DNA from: a virus
Length of the DNA: 64,000 nt
Strand: one strand, 5' to 3'
Virus record (IMG/VR): IMGVR_UViG_3300030103_002937
Coordinates: 28,967 to 92,966 of that record
Below are positions 1-7,971 of the stretch, piece after piece (within the stretch, counting starts at the first letter, position 1; each line of letters starts with the position of its first letter). The translations under genes were made by a program, and so were the position numbers. A model generated the notes under the pieces. It was not told where the DNA came from and searched no databases. It saw only the letters and a program-made list of their open reading frames with translations.

Positions 1-3000
1 TTGTCGTTGAATCTTGCAACAATAAAGTCGCATCATTAGCTTTTGCATGCAATACTTGGGAAGGCGAACTTGTGCCAATTCCAACATTTCCAGTCCCGTC
101 GTCAAATCGTATTCTTTCGGTTCCTGAATCCGTGAAAATCAAATCACCGTCAACATTCACACCAAGTCCCCATTGTTCAGCGCCCGACGCTTCTTGAATT
201 ACAATTGCGGTGTTGTTTGATTTTGTTTTTACCGCAATGTTACCGTCGGCAATGTTTCCGCTTGATTCACAATCACCAACTTCAAGTTTTGTGTTTGGCG
301 CAGTTGTTCCGATGCCTAAATTACCTGTATTTCTTAAAGTCATTTTAGTGGCACCATTATGATTACTTCCTATTCCCCAATAAATTGTTCCGTTTGAAGA
401 ACCGTTTGTGATATAAAATGACCCCCTATTTCCAATCATACCGTACCCGCTTATTCTTGTTTGGTTGGTGGGTGGGATTGGGTTGCCAGTATCAAGACCG
501 TCAACAACAACTGCATTGTTAAAACTTGCGGAACCGTTGACATCAAGTTTAGTTGAAGGCAAAGCCGCCCCGATGCCAACGTTACCATTCTGTCTAATTA
601 CAAATAAATTACCGGTCCCATTTAAATCAGAAGTTGTTCCAACTGCAAATTCTTCTCCGCCTCCTAGCCCGAAAAACATACTGCCTTGAGAATTTTTTAA
701 TTCTATTGCTAGGTCTGAAGTTAGTGAAGTCTCAAATTTGCCAACTGTATTGCTTGATGTGAATACATGCAGCTTTTCACCCGGCGAAGTCGTTCCGATT
801 CCTACATTGCCGTTGTCTTTATCAATTAAAAAATAAGTGTCGCCGCTATCTTCTGTAATTTCAAAATGTCCAGTTGAAGTTGACCTTCCTAATTCCCAAT
901 AAGTCGTTGTGCCAGTTGACAATCTTAATTGTTTATCGACGCCGCCCATTACTTCCAATTTAGCATTTGGTGAAGTCGTACCAATTCCAACATTACCTCC
1001 TCCATTAACTAAAAATAAAGCTGGGTCTGAACCTTTTCTTATAATAAAGTCAGGTTCATTTGTTCCAGAATCCATTCTGAAATCAAAACCGCCGAAGCCA
1101 TCAGAAGGTTCGTCTTGTATGCTTTCAAACCTAACATTTTGGTCAGTAACTTTAATCGACAATGCTTCTCCGGTTGTGCCTTGCCTTGTGACATAAAAAG
1201 GTGTTGTACCGGTATTTGTATTAAATATTGCTTCACCATTTACCTCTAATTTTGCGCTTGGCGAACTTGTTCCTATCCCGACGTTACCTCCGCTATGTTG
1301 TAGAGTTAAATTGCCACCAGTATTATGAAATACTTCAAAATTACTTCTTCTTGAAACAGTTGCAAATGTTGACCCTATATTTTGTATTGTCCCTTGAGGC
1401 GTGCCTCCTTCAGAGAATTTAATACCACTAAAACTTGTAGATGTTGGATGAGTAATTTCGATATAAGACGCATCACCTTTTACTGCAAATTTTTCTCCAG
1501 GACTTGTCGTGCCGATACCAACATTAGTGCCATTGTCGAATATTTGAGAATCAGTTAATGTATTTGCATCTGACCATTTAGAAACATAATTAGTAGTTCC
1601 GCTACCGTCTAATATACTGCCGTCTGTTTCAATTACATTGCCAGATGAATCAACCGCTAAGTTTTTAGTTGCGGTACCTGTAAATGTGCCGGAGCCATAG
1701 TTATTAAATTGTAGTTGGCCGGAAGTAGTAATCACCACTCTGTCGTTTCCGCCGTTTGTTTGAAATCTTAATTGACTGCCGGTACTTGACCTTATGTAAC
1801 TATTATTGTTGTCGTGAAATAATTGTAAATGTCTATTGTTTGTTGTGTCTTCAATTCTAATTGTTGGCGTTGTGACGTCTGCAATATGAAGTTTTGTAGC
1901 CGGGGAAGCGGTTCCAATCCCGACGTTGCCGCTTGTGTTTAAAGTCATGACAGTACTTGCGCCATTGACCTGAAGTTTTATGCCATTTCCTGATTGACCT
2001 CTGTATAATGCGTAACCACTATTCCAACTCAATTCGCCATGACCAGCTGACGACCCCCATTTCATTACGCCGTCACCAATTATTTTTAATCTACCATTTG
2101 CGTTTATAGCAACATCACTAGTAGAAGACGTGTTTACCTGAAGTTTAGAATCAGGCGAAGTCGTTCCGATACCAACGTTGCCGGAAGAATCGATTCGCAT
2201 TTTTTCACTTGCGCTTACATTAAAAGCTAAAGAATTTCCGTCATGCCTATAAATAATTTTTCCAACGTCTGAATCAATAGGGTCGCCAAATATAATTTCT
2301 CCAGTGCTTAAATTTCCACCTATTAATTCAATTTTACTTGAATCATAAGCGTTTGCAGTATTCGATTCAATTTTTAAAGTCGCCCCGCCTGAAGAATCAT
2401 AAATATGCAAATTTCTTGCCGGCGAAGTCGTTCCGATTCCGACATATCCATTGCTTTTTTGAATTGTCATTACATCGGTTGAAGTACCGTAAGAAAAGAA
2501 CCCCAATTTGTCGGTTCCCGCGCGGTATCTAATTTGCATGTCATTGGTGTCACTTGTTTGAAAATCAATTCCCGGGTGTTCACCTGAAATACCGTTTAAT
2601 CTTATAATACCTTGACCGCGCAATTCTAATTGACGACCCGGATTTGTCGTTCCGATACCAACGTTACCGCTTGAATTTATTCTTAACCGTTCCGAATAAT
2701 TAGTTGACAATATTAAGTTTCCACTAGTTGAACCAATTCTCACTTGGTCAGCAGTTGAAGCGGTATTTGAAAAACAAATAAAAGAATTTGCTCCTGAAGC
2801 GCTTTCAAAACTTGCAACCATGCTAGACGAGCTTTGCTTTACATGAAATAAGCGCGCTGGTGAAGTTGTTCCGATGCCGACGTTACCGTTTAAATCTAAA
2901 GCAAACGCATCAGCGTCGGTTGACGGTCCCATTAAAAAAGTGCCACTAGCGTTTTTGAACATTCTATGCGAAATAGCATTTGAACTTGTTAAAGCTATAC

Positions 3001-4507
3001 CGTCACTCAAAGTGTCACCGTCTTGTCGCACTATTAAAGTCCCCCCTGATGTAGCTACACCGGTTCCCCCGTTTACTTCCAATTTACCAGCCGGCGAAGT
3101 GGTACCGATTCCTACGTTGTTTGTGTCTTTTTGCAAAAACAACCCGGTTGTCCCGTCAGCCCTTAAATGTAATGAATTCCAACCGTTGCCAGAAACATCA
3201 TGCGCATCTATTCCAAATTCGTCAGCCCCTCGAATATAAAATCGAACACCAGTAGAGGTATTGCCAATTCTTACATTGTCATTGACCTGCAATTTAGCAT
3301 TTGGCGAAATTGTTCCGATGCCGACGTTTCCTGCGTTTGTTAATGTAAGTACATCACCCCCACTAAAAGTACTAAACCTAAAACCATTTCCGTTTTTGCC
3401 TTTAATATAATTCCAAGTGCCGTCAGCACCCATTGTCATTCTATCGCTTTCAGAAAGTTGAAGACCGAATGATTCTGTTCCGCCATTTATAGTAAGCTCT
3501 TGGTCAGGCGAATTCGTTCCTACACCTAGCCGTGTATTTGCTTCGTCTACAAATAATGTAGCTGATTCAATTGTATTACCTGTGGAACCTATAAGAACTT
3601 TTCCCGGCGTTACGTTTGGTAAATCATTTGTTTCTGACTTAACCGAAAATACTAAACTACCTGATGAGTTTACAAAGCCAACCTCCCCTAAATTTTGTAT
3701 AAGATTCCCTTGTATGGGTTTGGTAGTTGTAATTGCTGCACCAGTCGATCCGCTTGGTTTTACATATATAGGTTGCCCTGCGCTTGGGGTAACACTATCT
3801 ATAGATGATGTATTTAACCCTGTTAGATTTCCTACAACGATTGCATGACCAGTAGCATTATTAGCTAAATTTGTTTCTAGTATTCCAACCGCTGGCATTT
3901 TTGCAGCATTAGACGCGTCAGCTAATTGCACCTCTACTGGTTCAGCGGCCGTTGCTCCTGATATAAACACAGGGTCTCCTTTTGTAAGACTTGAGCCTTG
4001 TTTATTTGTAACTTGTATTTTTGTAATTCCAGCACTTCCAATATGCAGAGAACTTAAGTTTGCAAAAGTAAGCTCGCCATTTGCTCCTGAAAGCAGTAAT
4101 TGATTTGCTGCACCTAAGGTATTAGTTGTATCTTTTACAGGCCCGTTTAAATATAATGTACCTGTTTGCGTTATTAAGTCAGTGCTTGCGTCACCTAATG
4201 TAACATTCCCATTTAACGTGCTAACACCCGTAACCGTAAGACTTGTATCAAAAGTTGCAGCTGCATCTACATTTAATTGGCCTGCTACTGTTAATATTGT
4301 AGCTCCGGCGTTTTGCGAAACTATAGAATTAACAACGTTATCACCACCGGCCCCAAACATTGCAATGGTATTTTCTGTACCATTTATAAAGTCATTAAAT
4401 AGGTTATCGACTGTTATGTGTATATTTTGGTTACCGTCGTACCCAACTAAATACATGCCTGACGTGTGGTCGGTTCTTAGATTAAACTGTGAAAACTTTA
4501 TTGCCAT
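1..4507 (-). CDS. Tail fibre, N-terminal part (runs off left edge)
   Basis: The frame opens at ATG (4505-4507) with MAIKFSQFNLRTDHTSGMYL and stays open to base 1, at least 1502 residues. About the first 300 residues are a non-repetitive virion-attachment-like region. After that a GNVGIGTTSP-type motif followed by KLEVNG/KLHV recurs about 15 times, each separated by a 60-130-residue beta-rich module. Such repeats are typical of long phage fibres and spikes that end in an S74 chaperone domain. The stop is outside the window. The start overlaps the stop of the upstream gene (TAATG). It would bind the host surface at the tail tip. It may be the same gene as the fibre C-terminus at the right edge. 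Confidence 0.9.
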   Translation of the reverse strand, partial: MAIKFSQFNLRTDHTSGMYLVGYDGNQNIHITVDNLFNDFINGTENTIAMFGAGGDNVVNSIVSQNAGATILTVAGQLNVDAAATFDTSLTVTGVSTLNGNVTLGDASTDLITQTGTLYLNGPVKDTTNTLGAANQLLLSGANGELTFANLSSLHIGSAGITKIQVTNKQGSSLTKGDPVFISGATAAEPVEVQLADASNAAKMPAVGILETNLANNATGHAIVVGNLTGLNTSSIDSVTPSAGQPIYVKPSGSTGAAITTTKPIQGNLIQNLGEVGFVNSSGSLVFSVKSETNDLPNVTPGKVLIGSTGNTIESATLFVDEANTRLGVGTNSPDQELTINGGTESFGLQLSESDRMTMGADGTWNYIKGKNGNGFRFSTFSGGDVLTLTNAGNVGIGTISPNAKLQVNDNVRIGNTSTGVRFYIRGADEFGIDAHDVSGNGWNSLHLRADGTTGLFLQKDTNNVGIGTTSPAGKLEVNGGTGVATSGGTLIVRQDGDTLSDGIALTSSNAISHRMFKNASGTFLMGPSTDADAFALDLNGNVGIGTTSPARLFHVKQSSSSMVASFESASGANSFICFSNTASTADQVRIGSTSGNLILSTNYSERLRINSSGNVGIGTTNPGRQLELRGQGIIRLNGISGEHPGIDFQTSDTNDMQIRYRAGTDKLGFFSYGTSTDVMTIQKSNGYVGIGTTSPARNLHIYDSSGGATLKIESNTANAYDSSKIELIGGNLSTGEIIFGDPIDSDVGKIIYRHDGNSLAFNVSASEKMRIDSSGNVGIGTTSPDSKLQVNTSSTSDVAINANGRLKIIGDGVMKWGSSAGHGELSWNSGYALYRGQSGNGIKLQVNGASTVMTLNTSGNVGIGTASPATKLHIADVTTPTIRIEDTTNNRHLQLFHDNNNSYIRSSTGSQLRFQTNGGNDRVVITTSGQLQFNNYGSGTFTGTATKNLAVDSSGNVIETDGSILDGSGTTNYVSKWSDANTLTDSQIFDNGTNVGIGTTSPGEKFAVKGDASYIEITHPTSTSFSGIKFSEGGTPQGTIQNIGSTFATVSRRSNFEVFHNTGGNLTLQHSGGNVGIGTSSPSAKLEVNGEAIFNTNTGTTPFYVTRQGTTGEALSIKVTDQNVRFESIQDEPSDGFGGFDFRMDSGTNEPDFIIRKGSDPALFLVNGGGNVGIGTTSPNAKLEVMGGVDKQLRLSTGTTTYWELGRSTSTGHFEITEDSGDTYFLIDKDNGNVGIGTTSPGEKLHVFTSSNTVGKFETSLTSDLAIELKNSQGSMFFGLGGGEEFAVGTTSDLNGTGNLFVIRQNGNVGIGAALPSTKLDVNGSASFNNAVVVDGLDTGNPIPPTNQTRISGYGMIGNRGSFYITNGSSNGTIYWGIGSNHNGATKMTLRNTGNLGIGTTAPNTKLEVGDCESSGNIADGNIAVKTKSNNTAIVIQEASGAEQWGLGVNVDGDLIFTDSGTERIRFDDGTGNVGIGTSSPSQVLHAKANDATLLLQDSTT
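969..1056. repeat. 88-bp perfect direct repeat, copy 1 (fibre module)
   Basis: These 88 bases are identical to the last 88 bases of the window. Both copies encode the same stretch of a GNVGIGTTSP module. Beyond position 969 the two loci diverge within a few bases (KLEVMGG against KLEVNGT). Copy 2 is cut by the window edge, so the true repeat may be longer. Confidence 0.9.
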
Positions 4508-4719
4508 TATTGTCTATTTGTATAATGTGAAGCGTCATTGTAGCCTTCTGTTATCATTGTAGGATAGCGGTCACCAGGAGGCCAAGAACCTTCTTCTGCT
4601 ATAATTTCAATTGGCGGGTCAGCTGTGCCAATCTCAGTAATCATTTCAAGTGAGTTTAAGCTGCCGTGATCATAAAGGTCTTGATCAATAATAATACCTA
4701 ATTGATTGCGAATAGCCAT
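4507..4719 (-). CDS. Hypothetical small late protein
   Basis: A 70-residue acidic protein with no recognised domain. It ends in TAATG overlap with the fibre start and begins one base after the stop of the upstream spike-base-like gene, so it is translated within the fibre operon. Position suggests a tail or fibre accessory role; the sequence itself gives no function. Confidence 0.7.
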   Translation of the reverse strand: MAIRNQLGIIIDQDLYDHGSLNSLEMITEIGTADPPIEIIAEEGSWPPGDRYPTMITEGYNDASHYTNRQ

Positions 4720-4720
4720 A

Positions 4721-4975
4721 TTATCTTGAATATGCGTTTATAGGCATTGATACTAAATTTGTAGCGGTGGTACCTGTTGCATAAACACGCTTAACCTGGA
4801 CTGGAACAAATTGCCCGTTGTTCATATTGTAAAATATAACGTCATTGCCTTGACGCGTTTTAACTTTTACGTGCCCTCCGACGCCTACATACAACACGCT
4901 TATTATATCTAAATCTGCCGTATCACTAGGCGTGACTGCCGCTGCATCAATTGCTTGTATCAGTGCTTGACTCAT
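4721..4975 (-). CDS. Spike-base-like small beta protein
   Basis: 84 residues. The middle (VGVGGHVKVKTRQGNDVIFY, then VPVQVKRVYATGTTATNLV) resembles the short all-beta phage spike-base/tail-spike foot proteins, which share a YVGxGG...GNDVxFxNV...LPVxVxxVxATGTTA pattern. It overlaps the 3' end of the upstream fibre-like gene by 29 bp and sits directly ahead of the tail fibre, consistent with attachment of the fibre to the tail. The family link rests on recognised pattern only. Confidence 0.6.
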   Translation of the reverse strand: MSQALIQAIDAAAVTPSDTADLDIISVLYVGVGGHVKVKTRQGNDVIFYNMNNGQFVPVQVKRVYATGTTATNLVSMPINAYSR

Positions 4976-5810
4976 CTTTTTCTTTTATTTGTAATTCTAA
5001 CGTTTTAACTCTTGAAATTAAATCGTCAATTATATTTTGTTTGTCTTCTATTTTAACGACTCTGCCTAGCTGATCAACAGTTACACTGGCAAATTCATAT
5101 GTACCTGCTTTTAAAAACGGTATTTTTCCTGGACGAATAGTTACTTCGCTTCCGTCTTCCGACATACTAGTCAATATAGCTGTTTCGTCTAGTGATATAA
5201 TTTTATTGACCGTTCCGCCGACTTTTCCGAGATACTCAACTGTTAAGTCGGATCCAACCATTTTGGTTGTAATACCGTTGCCACCTTTAATATTTATCGT
5301 GCCTTTAGAGGTAATTACGGATGATGCTCCTAAATCGTCTGCGATAGCCACACTAGTAACCGTGCCTTTGTTATTGGTATACGGAAGCCTTTCAATACCT
5401 AGCTTGTTTACTTTAGTATTTAGCTTATCATGCACCAAAAATTCTACGTTATCCAATAATCCTTTATACTTACCCGCTCCTTCGACTATATTACCCACGC
5501 CTTCGTACTGAAGACCAACTGTAGTTTTTCTGTCTTTAGTAATGCCGTTTATACCGGCGCTACCTGAAACGCTAAGTATTGCATTTTCAATACTAGGCCC
5601 ATCTATAGATAATTTATTTTTTTCCCAGCTAAGCGTATACCCGTTGTTGGTGTTGTCAACAGCAAAATTATCTAGCGTATTGATCGCGCTTTCAGTAAAA
5701 GCAACGACACTAGACATAGTTATTTTTTTGGTTGTTCCTGTTTGAGTAGCACCAATAAAATAATCTCCTGATCCAACAGAACCGGAGGGATAACTATTTA
5801 GTTTTGCCAT
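4947..5810 (-). CDS. Probable tail/fibre structural protein
   Basis: 287 residues, starting MAKLNSYPSGSVGSGDYFIG, a type of N-terminus common in phage fibre and baseplate-like proteins. The body is Gly/Thr/Val-rich and probably beta-structured. The last 30 residues (VKIEDKQNIIDDLISRVKTL onward) form a predicted trimeric coiled coil. Its place between a basic virion-type protein and the spike-base/fibre genes supports a tail role. No enzymatic motif is visible. Confidence 0.65.
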   Translation of the reverse strand: MAKLNSYPSGSVGSGDYFIGATQTGTTKKITMSSVVAFTESAINTLDNFAVDNTNNGYTLSWEKNKLSIDGPSIENAILSVSGSAGINGITKDRKTTVGLQYEGVGNIVEGAGKYKGLLDNVEFLVHDKLNTKVNKLGIERLPYTNNKGTVTSVAIADDLGASSVITSKGTINIKGGNGITTKMVGSDLTVEYLGKVGGTVNKIISLDETAILTSMSEDGSEVTIRPGKIPFLKAGTYEFASVTVDQLGRVVKIEDKQNIIDDLISRVKTLELQIKEKDESSTDTSN

Positions 5811-6053
5811 TTATTCGTTTTTTGTACCGTTTTTACGAGGGTTCATACCCCCTCTATTCCTATGCGCTGTTACAAAAGTCCCCGTATAGTGATCATAGTC
5901 CTTGCCTTTTAAGCTTTTGCCGGCTTTTTTAGCTGCACGGCGCTTTTTTTGGCTATCTGCTCGCTTTTCTTTGCGGTCATCACTGTTAGCATACCTTAAA
6001 TCACGCTCTTTTTTAGCTTTTGCGGCTGCTGGAGATAACTTTTGCTTACCCAT
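5811..6053 (-). CDS. Small, highly basic conserved phage protein
   Basis: 80 residues, very rich in Lys/Arg, with a DYDH...NRGGMNP...GTKNE C-terminal signature that I recognise from small basic proteins in many marine phages. It may bind nucleic acid or be packaged with DNA; no function is established. It is the first gene of the leftward arm after the divergent control region, and its stop abuts the next start. Confidence 0.7.
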   Translation of the reverse strand: MGKQKLSPAAAKAKKERDLRYANSDDRKEKRADSQKKRRAAKKAGKSLKGKDYDHYTGTFVTAHRNRGGMNPRKNGTKNE

Positions 6054-6313
6054 TTAATTCTTTTTACGTATATAATAGTAATTTACACACTTTTTACCGT
6101 TTTTACAAACATCGAGGTGACAATTGCTACCTATTATATATACCTTAATAGGCTACCGTCACATATTTTGTATACCTAGATAATTTAGGAGGTGCTTTTG
6201 TAAGAAAAGTATCAGATATTTAGGGTTTTGGTGTTATATACTATTTTTTAACTACATACAACAATACGGAAACCATTTTATTTACGCCACCTCCCCTGCT
6301 TTTTTCTGAATAT

Positions 6314-6373
6314 TCCGGGATTTTTTGGCTTTTCCCAGGGTTTTCCTGCAGATTTCGGGAACTTTCTGGGATA
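6314..6373. repeat. G/C-tract quasi-repeats (iteron-like)
   Basis: Four degenerate copies of a TCCC(A/G)GAA-like word in both orientations lie within about 60 bp, separated by T- and A-tracts. The composition contrasts with the surrounding AT-rich DNA. Such clusters can be origin iterons or operator sites; here that is only an inference from position. Confidence 0.35.
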
Positions 6374-6397
6374 GCTGCTAGCGCAGCGTGTATAGCA
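6374..6397 (+). repeat. Hairpin plus GTGTATAGCA element, copy 1
   Basis: GCTGC (6374-6378), loop TAGC, GCAGC (6383-6387), followed at once by GTGTATAGCA. Related hairpin-plus-decamer units lie at 6630-6662 and 7175-7221. Confidence 0.5.
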
Positions 6398-6420
6398 AAG
6401 AGCCGCTCGCCGTTTCGCAG

Positions 6421-6450
6421 ACTAACCACGATCCTGCACCGATAATATAT
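6421..6450 (+). promoter_or_regulatory. Early promoter-like element P1
   Basis: Fits ACTAAMCACG-N10-GATAATATA with the exact 10-bp spacer shared by eight copies. It ends 20 bp before the ATG of the first rightward gene. Confidence 0.6.
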
Positions 6451-6470
6451 TTGAATCTAAATTATACGAT

Positions 6471-6623
6471 ATGAGAGTACGAATTGACACGAAGAATTGG
6501 ATGGGCAACTATAGCAGCCGGGTCCAAACATTCAACGGGGAATCCCATCTGAACAACTACATCCGGTTCATGGGCCACCATGAGATCTATTCCAAGATCA
6601 TTGGGGTTGAGGTTCTGGATTAA
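6471..6623 (+). CDS. Hypothetical 50-aa early protein
   Basis: Starts MRVRIDTKNWMGNYSSRV and ends VEVLD. It is the first gene of the rightward arm, behind promoter-like element P1 and ahead of a GC-rich hairpin at 6630. Its codon use is more GC-rich than that of neighbouring small genes. No family recognised. Confidence 0.5.
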   Translation: MRVRIDTKNWMGNYSSRVQTFNGESHLNNYIRFMGHHEIYSKIIGVEVLD

Positions 6624-6629
6624 CCAGGG

Positions 6630-6662
6630 CACCGCCTGCGGTGTATAGCAACGCGTATAGCA
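6630..6662 (+). repeat. GC hairpin plus TATAGCA repeats, copy 2
   Basis: CACCGC (6630-6635), loop CT, GCGGTG (6638-6643). The hairpin runs into GTGTATAGCA (6641-6650) and a second GCGTATAGCA (6653-6662). It lies 6 bp after a stop codon, so it could also act as a terminator or processing site before P2. Confidence 0.5.
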
Positions 6663-6669
6663 TTTACAG

Positions 6670-6699
6670 ACTAACCACGATACTACTTCGATAATATAT
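6670..6699 (+). promoter_or_regulatory. Early promoter-like element P2
   Basis: ACTAACCACG, 10-bp spacer, GATAATATAT. It lies 24 bp before the ATG at 6724 and directly after the hairpin/TATAGCA unit. Confidence 0.6.
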
Positions 6700-6723
6700 A
6701 TGTAATGAATTAAAATGTAAATT

Positions 6724-6864
6724 ATGAGTATAAACGATAAACTAAAACAACTGTACCAAAGATACGACTTTCTAATTGACTGTGACAGATGGGTACAAGC
6801 TAAGACAGTTCAAAAAGAAATAAGAGAATTAGAACTATTACGTGAAGAAAGTTATACAAACTAA
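6724..6864 (+). CDS. Hypothetical 46-aa early protein
   Basis: Starts MSINDKLKQLYQRYDFLIDC and ends EESYTN. Mostly helical and charged, with coiled-coil-like spacing (KEIRELELLREE). The TAA stop lies inside promoter-like element P3. No family recognised. Confidence 0.55.
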   Translation: MSINDKLKQLYQRYDFLIDCDRWVQAKTVQKEIRELELLREESYTN

Positions 6865-6889
6865 ACACGAAGTAAAGTAGATAATATAA
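6860..6889 (+). promoter_or_regulatory. Early promoter-like element P3
   Basis: ACTAAACACG, 10-bp spacer, GATAATATAA. Its first bases form the stop codon of the preceding gene. It lies 26 bp before the ATG at 6916. Confidence 0.65.
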
Positions 6890-6915
6890 ATGTAAACAAT
6901 TAAAATTAAATAATT

Positions 6916-7167
6916 ATGAGTAAAGTAAATAACACACTAGTAAGTAAAAGATTTATCATTCGCAAATCTTTAATCGGTAAAAATGTCAATGTCTCATTCA
7001 CAGACTATGACGGTAAAACACACAAGTACTCACATGACAAAGTATACGAGTTATGTAAAGAAAGATTCGACAACATGAAATGTTTCCAAAAGTACAAGTA
7101 TTACTCTCAAACATTCGCACTACCGAAGTTTGTACGCGAGTTAGGTGATGAGGTTCTAGTCAAATAG
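6916..7167 (+). CDS. Hypothetical 83-aa basic early protein
   Basis: Starts MSKVNNTLVSKRFIIRKSLI. It is a basic protein with a short beta-like segment (VNVSFTDYDGKTHKYSHDKV) and a C-terminal aromatic-basic region. No recognised family. Its last codons and stop form one arm of a 10-bp hairpin (7149-7174), so the mRNA 3' end is probably folded. Confidence 0.65.
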   Translation: MSKVNNTLVSKRFIIRKSLIGKNVNVSFTDYDGKTHKYSHDKVYELCKERFDNMKCFQKYKYYSQTFALPKFVRELGDEVLVK

Positions 7168-7186
7168 AACTTCACCCCTAGCGGGG
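7149..7186 (+). terminator. Double hairpin at 3' end of early gene
   Basis: TGAGGTTCTA (7149-7158) pairs perfectly with TAGAACTTCA (7165-7174) across a 6-nt loop, and the stop codon lies in the stem. CCCC-TAGC-GGGG (7175-7186) follows at once. There is no U-tract, so this may protect or process RNA, or pause polymerase, rather than terminate classically. Confidence 0.5.
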
Positions 7187-7478
7187 GCTTCACCGCCCTC
7201 GTGTATAGCATATGTATAGCAAAAGTGAGGTGGAGTGATGAAGTGTAAAGTCAGGTAAACAAATGATCGGTAGCGAAAAGTGCGACACTAGCCTGTTATT
7301 AAAGATACTTAACTAGCTAATGTCACATTTTATTGCTTCACCATTCTATTAGATGACTAGAGAGGTGTTGTTATATATGTAACATACTTTTATATTCCAT
7401 ACTAACTATATATTTTTTTTTACAGTTTGAACACGAATCGGTGACGATAATATATATGAAACTTTAAAACACATTACT
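7168..7478. other. Non-coding stretch with repeats and promoter P4
   Basis: I find no gene in these 311 bp; only runs under 20 codons are open on the + strand. It contains the second hairpin noted above, GTGTATAGCA at 7201-7210 with a second TGTATAGCA at 7213-7221 (third copy of that unit), a region of mixed composition to 7380, an A/T tract, and promoter-like element P4 at its right end. Confidence 0.6.
7426..7455 (+). promoter_or_regulatory. Early promoter-like element P4
   Basis: TTTGAACACG, 10-bp spacer, GATAATATAT. This copy also has TTTG, like the -33 box of Bacteroidota promoters. It lies 23 bp before the ATG at 7479. Confidence 0.65.
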
Positions 7479-7682
7479 ATGGCTTATGAACTAATCCTTA
7501 CCGATGTTCAAATGAAAAATTTAATCGGTAATCTAGAAATGCAAATGCACCAGAACGGTACAGATTTTACAGACACTACCGACCCACTGGCAAGTATTTT
7601 CTGCGCCGCAATGTTCGGAAACGAGTATATGAACAGTGACGAGAAAGGCGAACTCGAAGAGTATTACGAAACACATTACTAA
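7479..7682 (+). CDS. Hypothetical 67-aa acidic early protein
   Basis: Starts MAYELILTDVQMKNLIGNLE. Acidic and probably helical, with an N-terminal segment like those of other small phage early proteins. First gene of a run of closely packed small genes driven by P4. No family recognised. Confidence 0.65.
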   Translation: MAYELILTDVQMKNLIGNLEMQMHQNGTDFTDTTDPLASIFCAAMFGNEYMNSDEKGELEEYYETHY

Positions 7683-7692
7683 AATAATAATT

Positions 7693-7827
7693 ATGAGAAG
7701 TATAAACCTTACTGAAAACGATTGTACTTTCGTACACTATGTATTACGTCAATATGCTAAGACTACACCGAGCTTAGACAGTGAAGACAGAGAAGCAATA
7801 TATGCGGTAGCAAATAAATTCAAGTAA
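7693..7827 (+). CDS. Hypothetical 44-aa early protein
   Basis: The ATG at 7693 (MRSINLTENDCTFVHYVLRQ) is chosen because it follows the AATAATTATG leader typical of this phage; the frame upstream overlaps the previous gene out of frame. No recognised family. Confidence 0.6.
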   Translation: MRSINLTENDCTFVHYVLRQYAKTTPSLDSEDREAIYAVANKFK

Positions 7828-7831
7828 AGTT

Positions 7832-7969
7832 ATGGATATAGATATAGACAAGTATATAGACTGGTACAGTATTACTGACGACTATGAGTTGGCCAGTGGC
7901 GACATTTCACCTGAAGATTACTTTAAACTTCAAGAAATATTAGAACGGTATATTAAAACAAATAAATAA
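7832..7969 (+). CDS. Hypothetical 45-aa acidic early protein
   Basis: Starts MDIDIDKYIDWYSITDDYEL and ends RYIKTNK. Very acidic and rich in aromatic residues. Lies 4 bp after the previous stop and 2 bp before the next start. No recognised family. Confidence 0.55.
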   Translation: MDIDIDKYIDWYSITDDYELASGDISPEDYFKLQEILERYIKTNK

Positions 7970-7971
7970 TT

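Larger units (their letters stand above)
6054..6470. promoter_or_regulatory. Divergent non-coding control region
   Basis: This 417-bp gap separates the two arms, with leftward late genes on one side and rightward early genes on the other. It holds an A/T-rich stretch (6064-6160) that could carry the leftward promoter, a block of short G/C-tract repeats (about 6314-6373), a hairpin with loop TAGC followed by GTGTATAGCA (6374-6397), and the first copy of the rightward promoter-like element (6421-6450). I see no convincing gene. An origin of replication here is possible but unproven. Confidence 0.6.

Noticed and set aside
1-4500. Regular short repeats resembling a CRISPR array or tandem DNA repeat
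   Set aside because: The repeats are degenerate codons for GNVGIGTTSP-type motifs inside one long open frame, with unequal spacing. They are protein repeats of a tail fibre.
6241-6429. 62-codon leftward frame in the control region
   Set aside because: Its residues simply follow the G/C-tract repeats, it has no typical leader, and it faces the divergent promoter region with no neighbour in frame.
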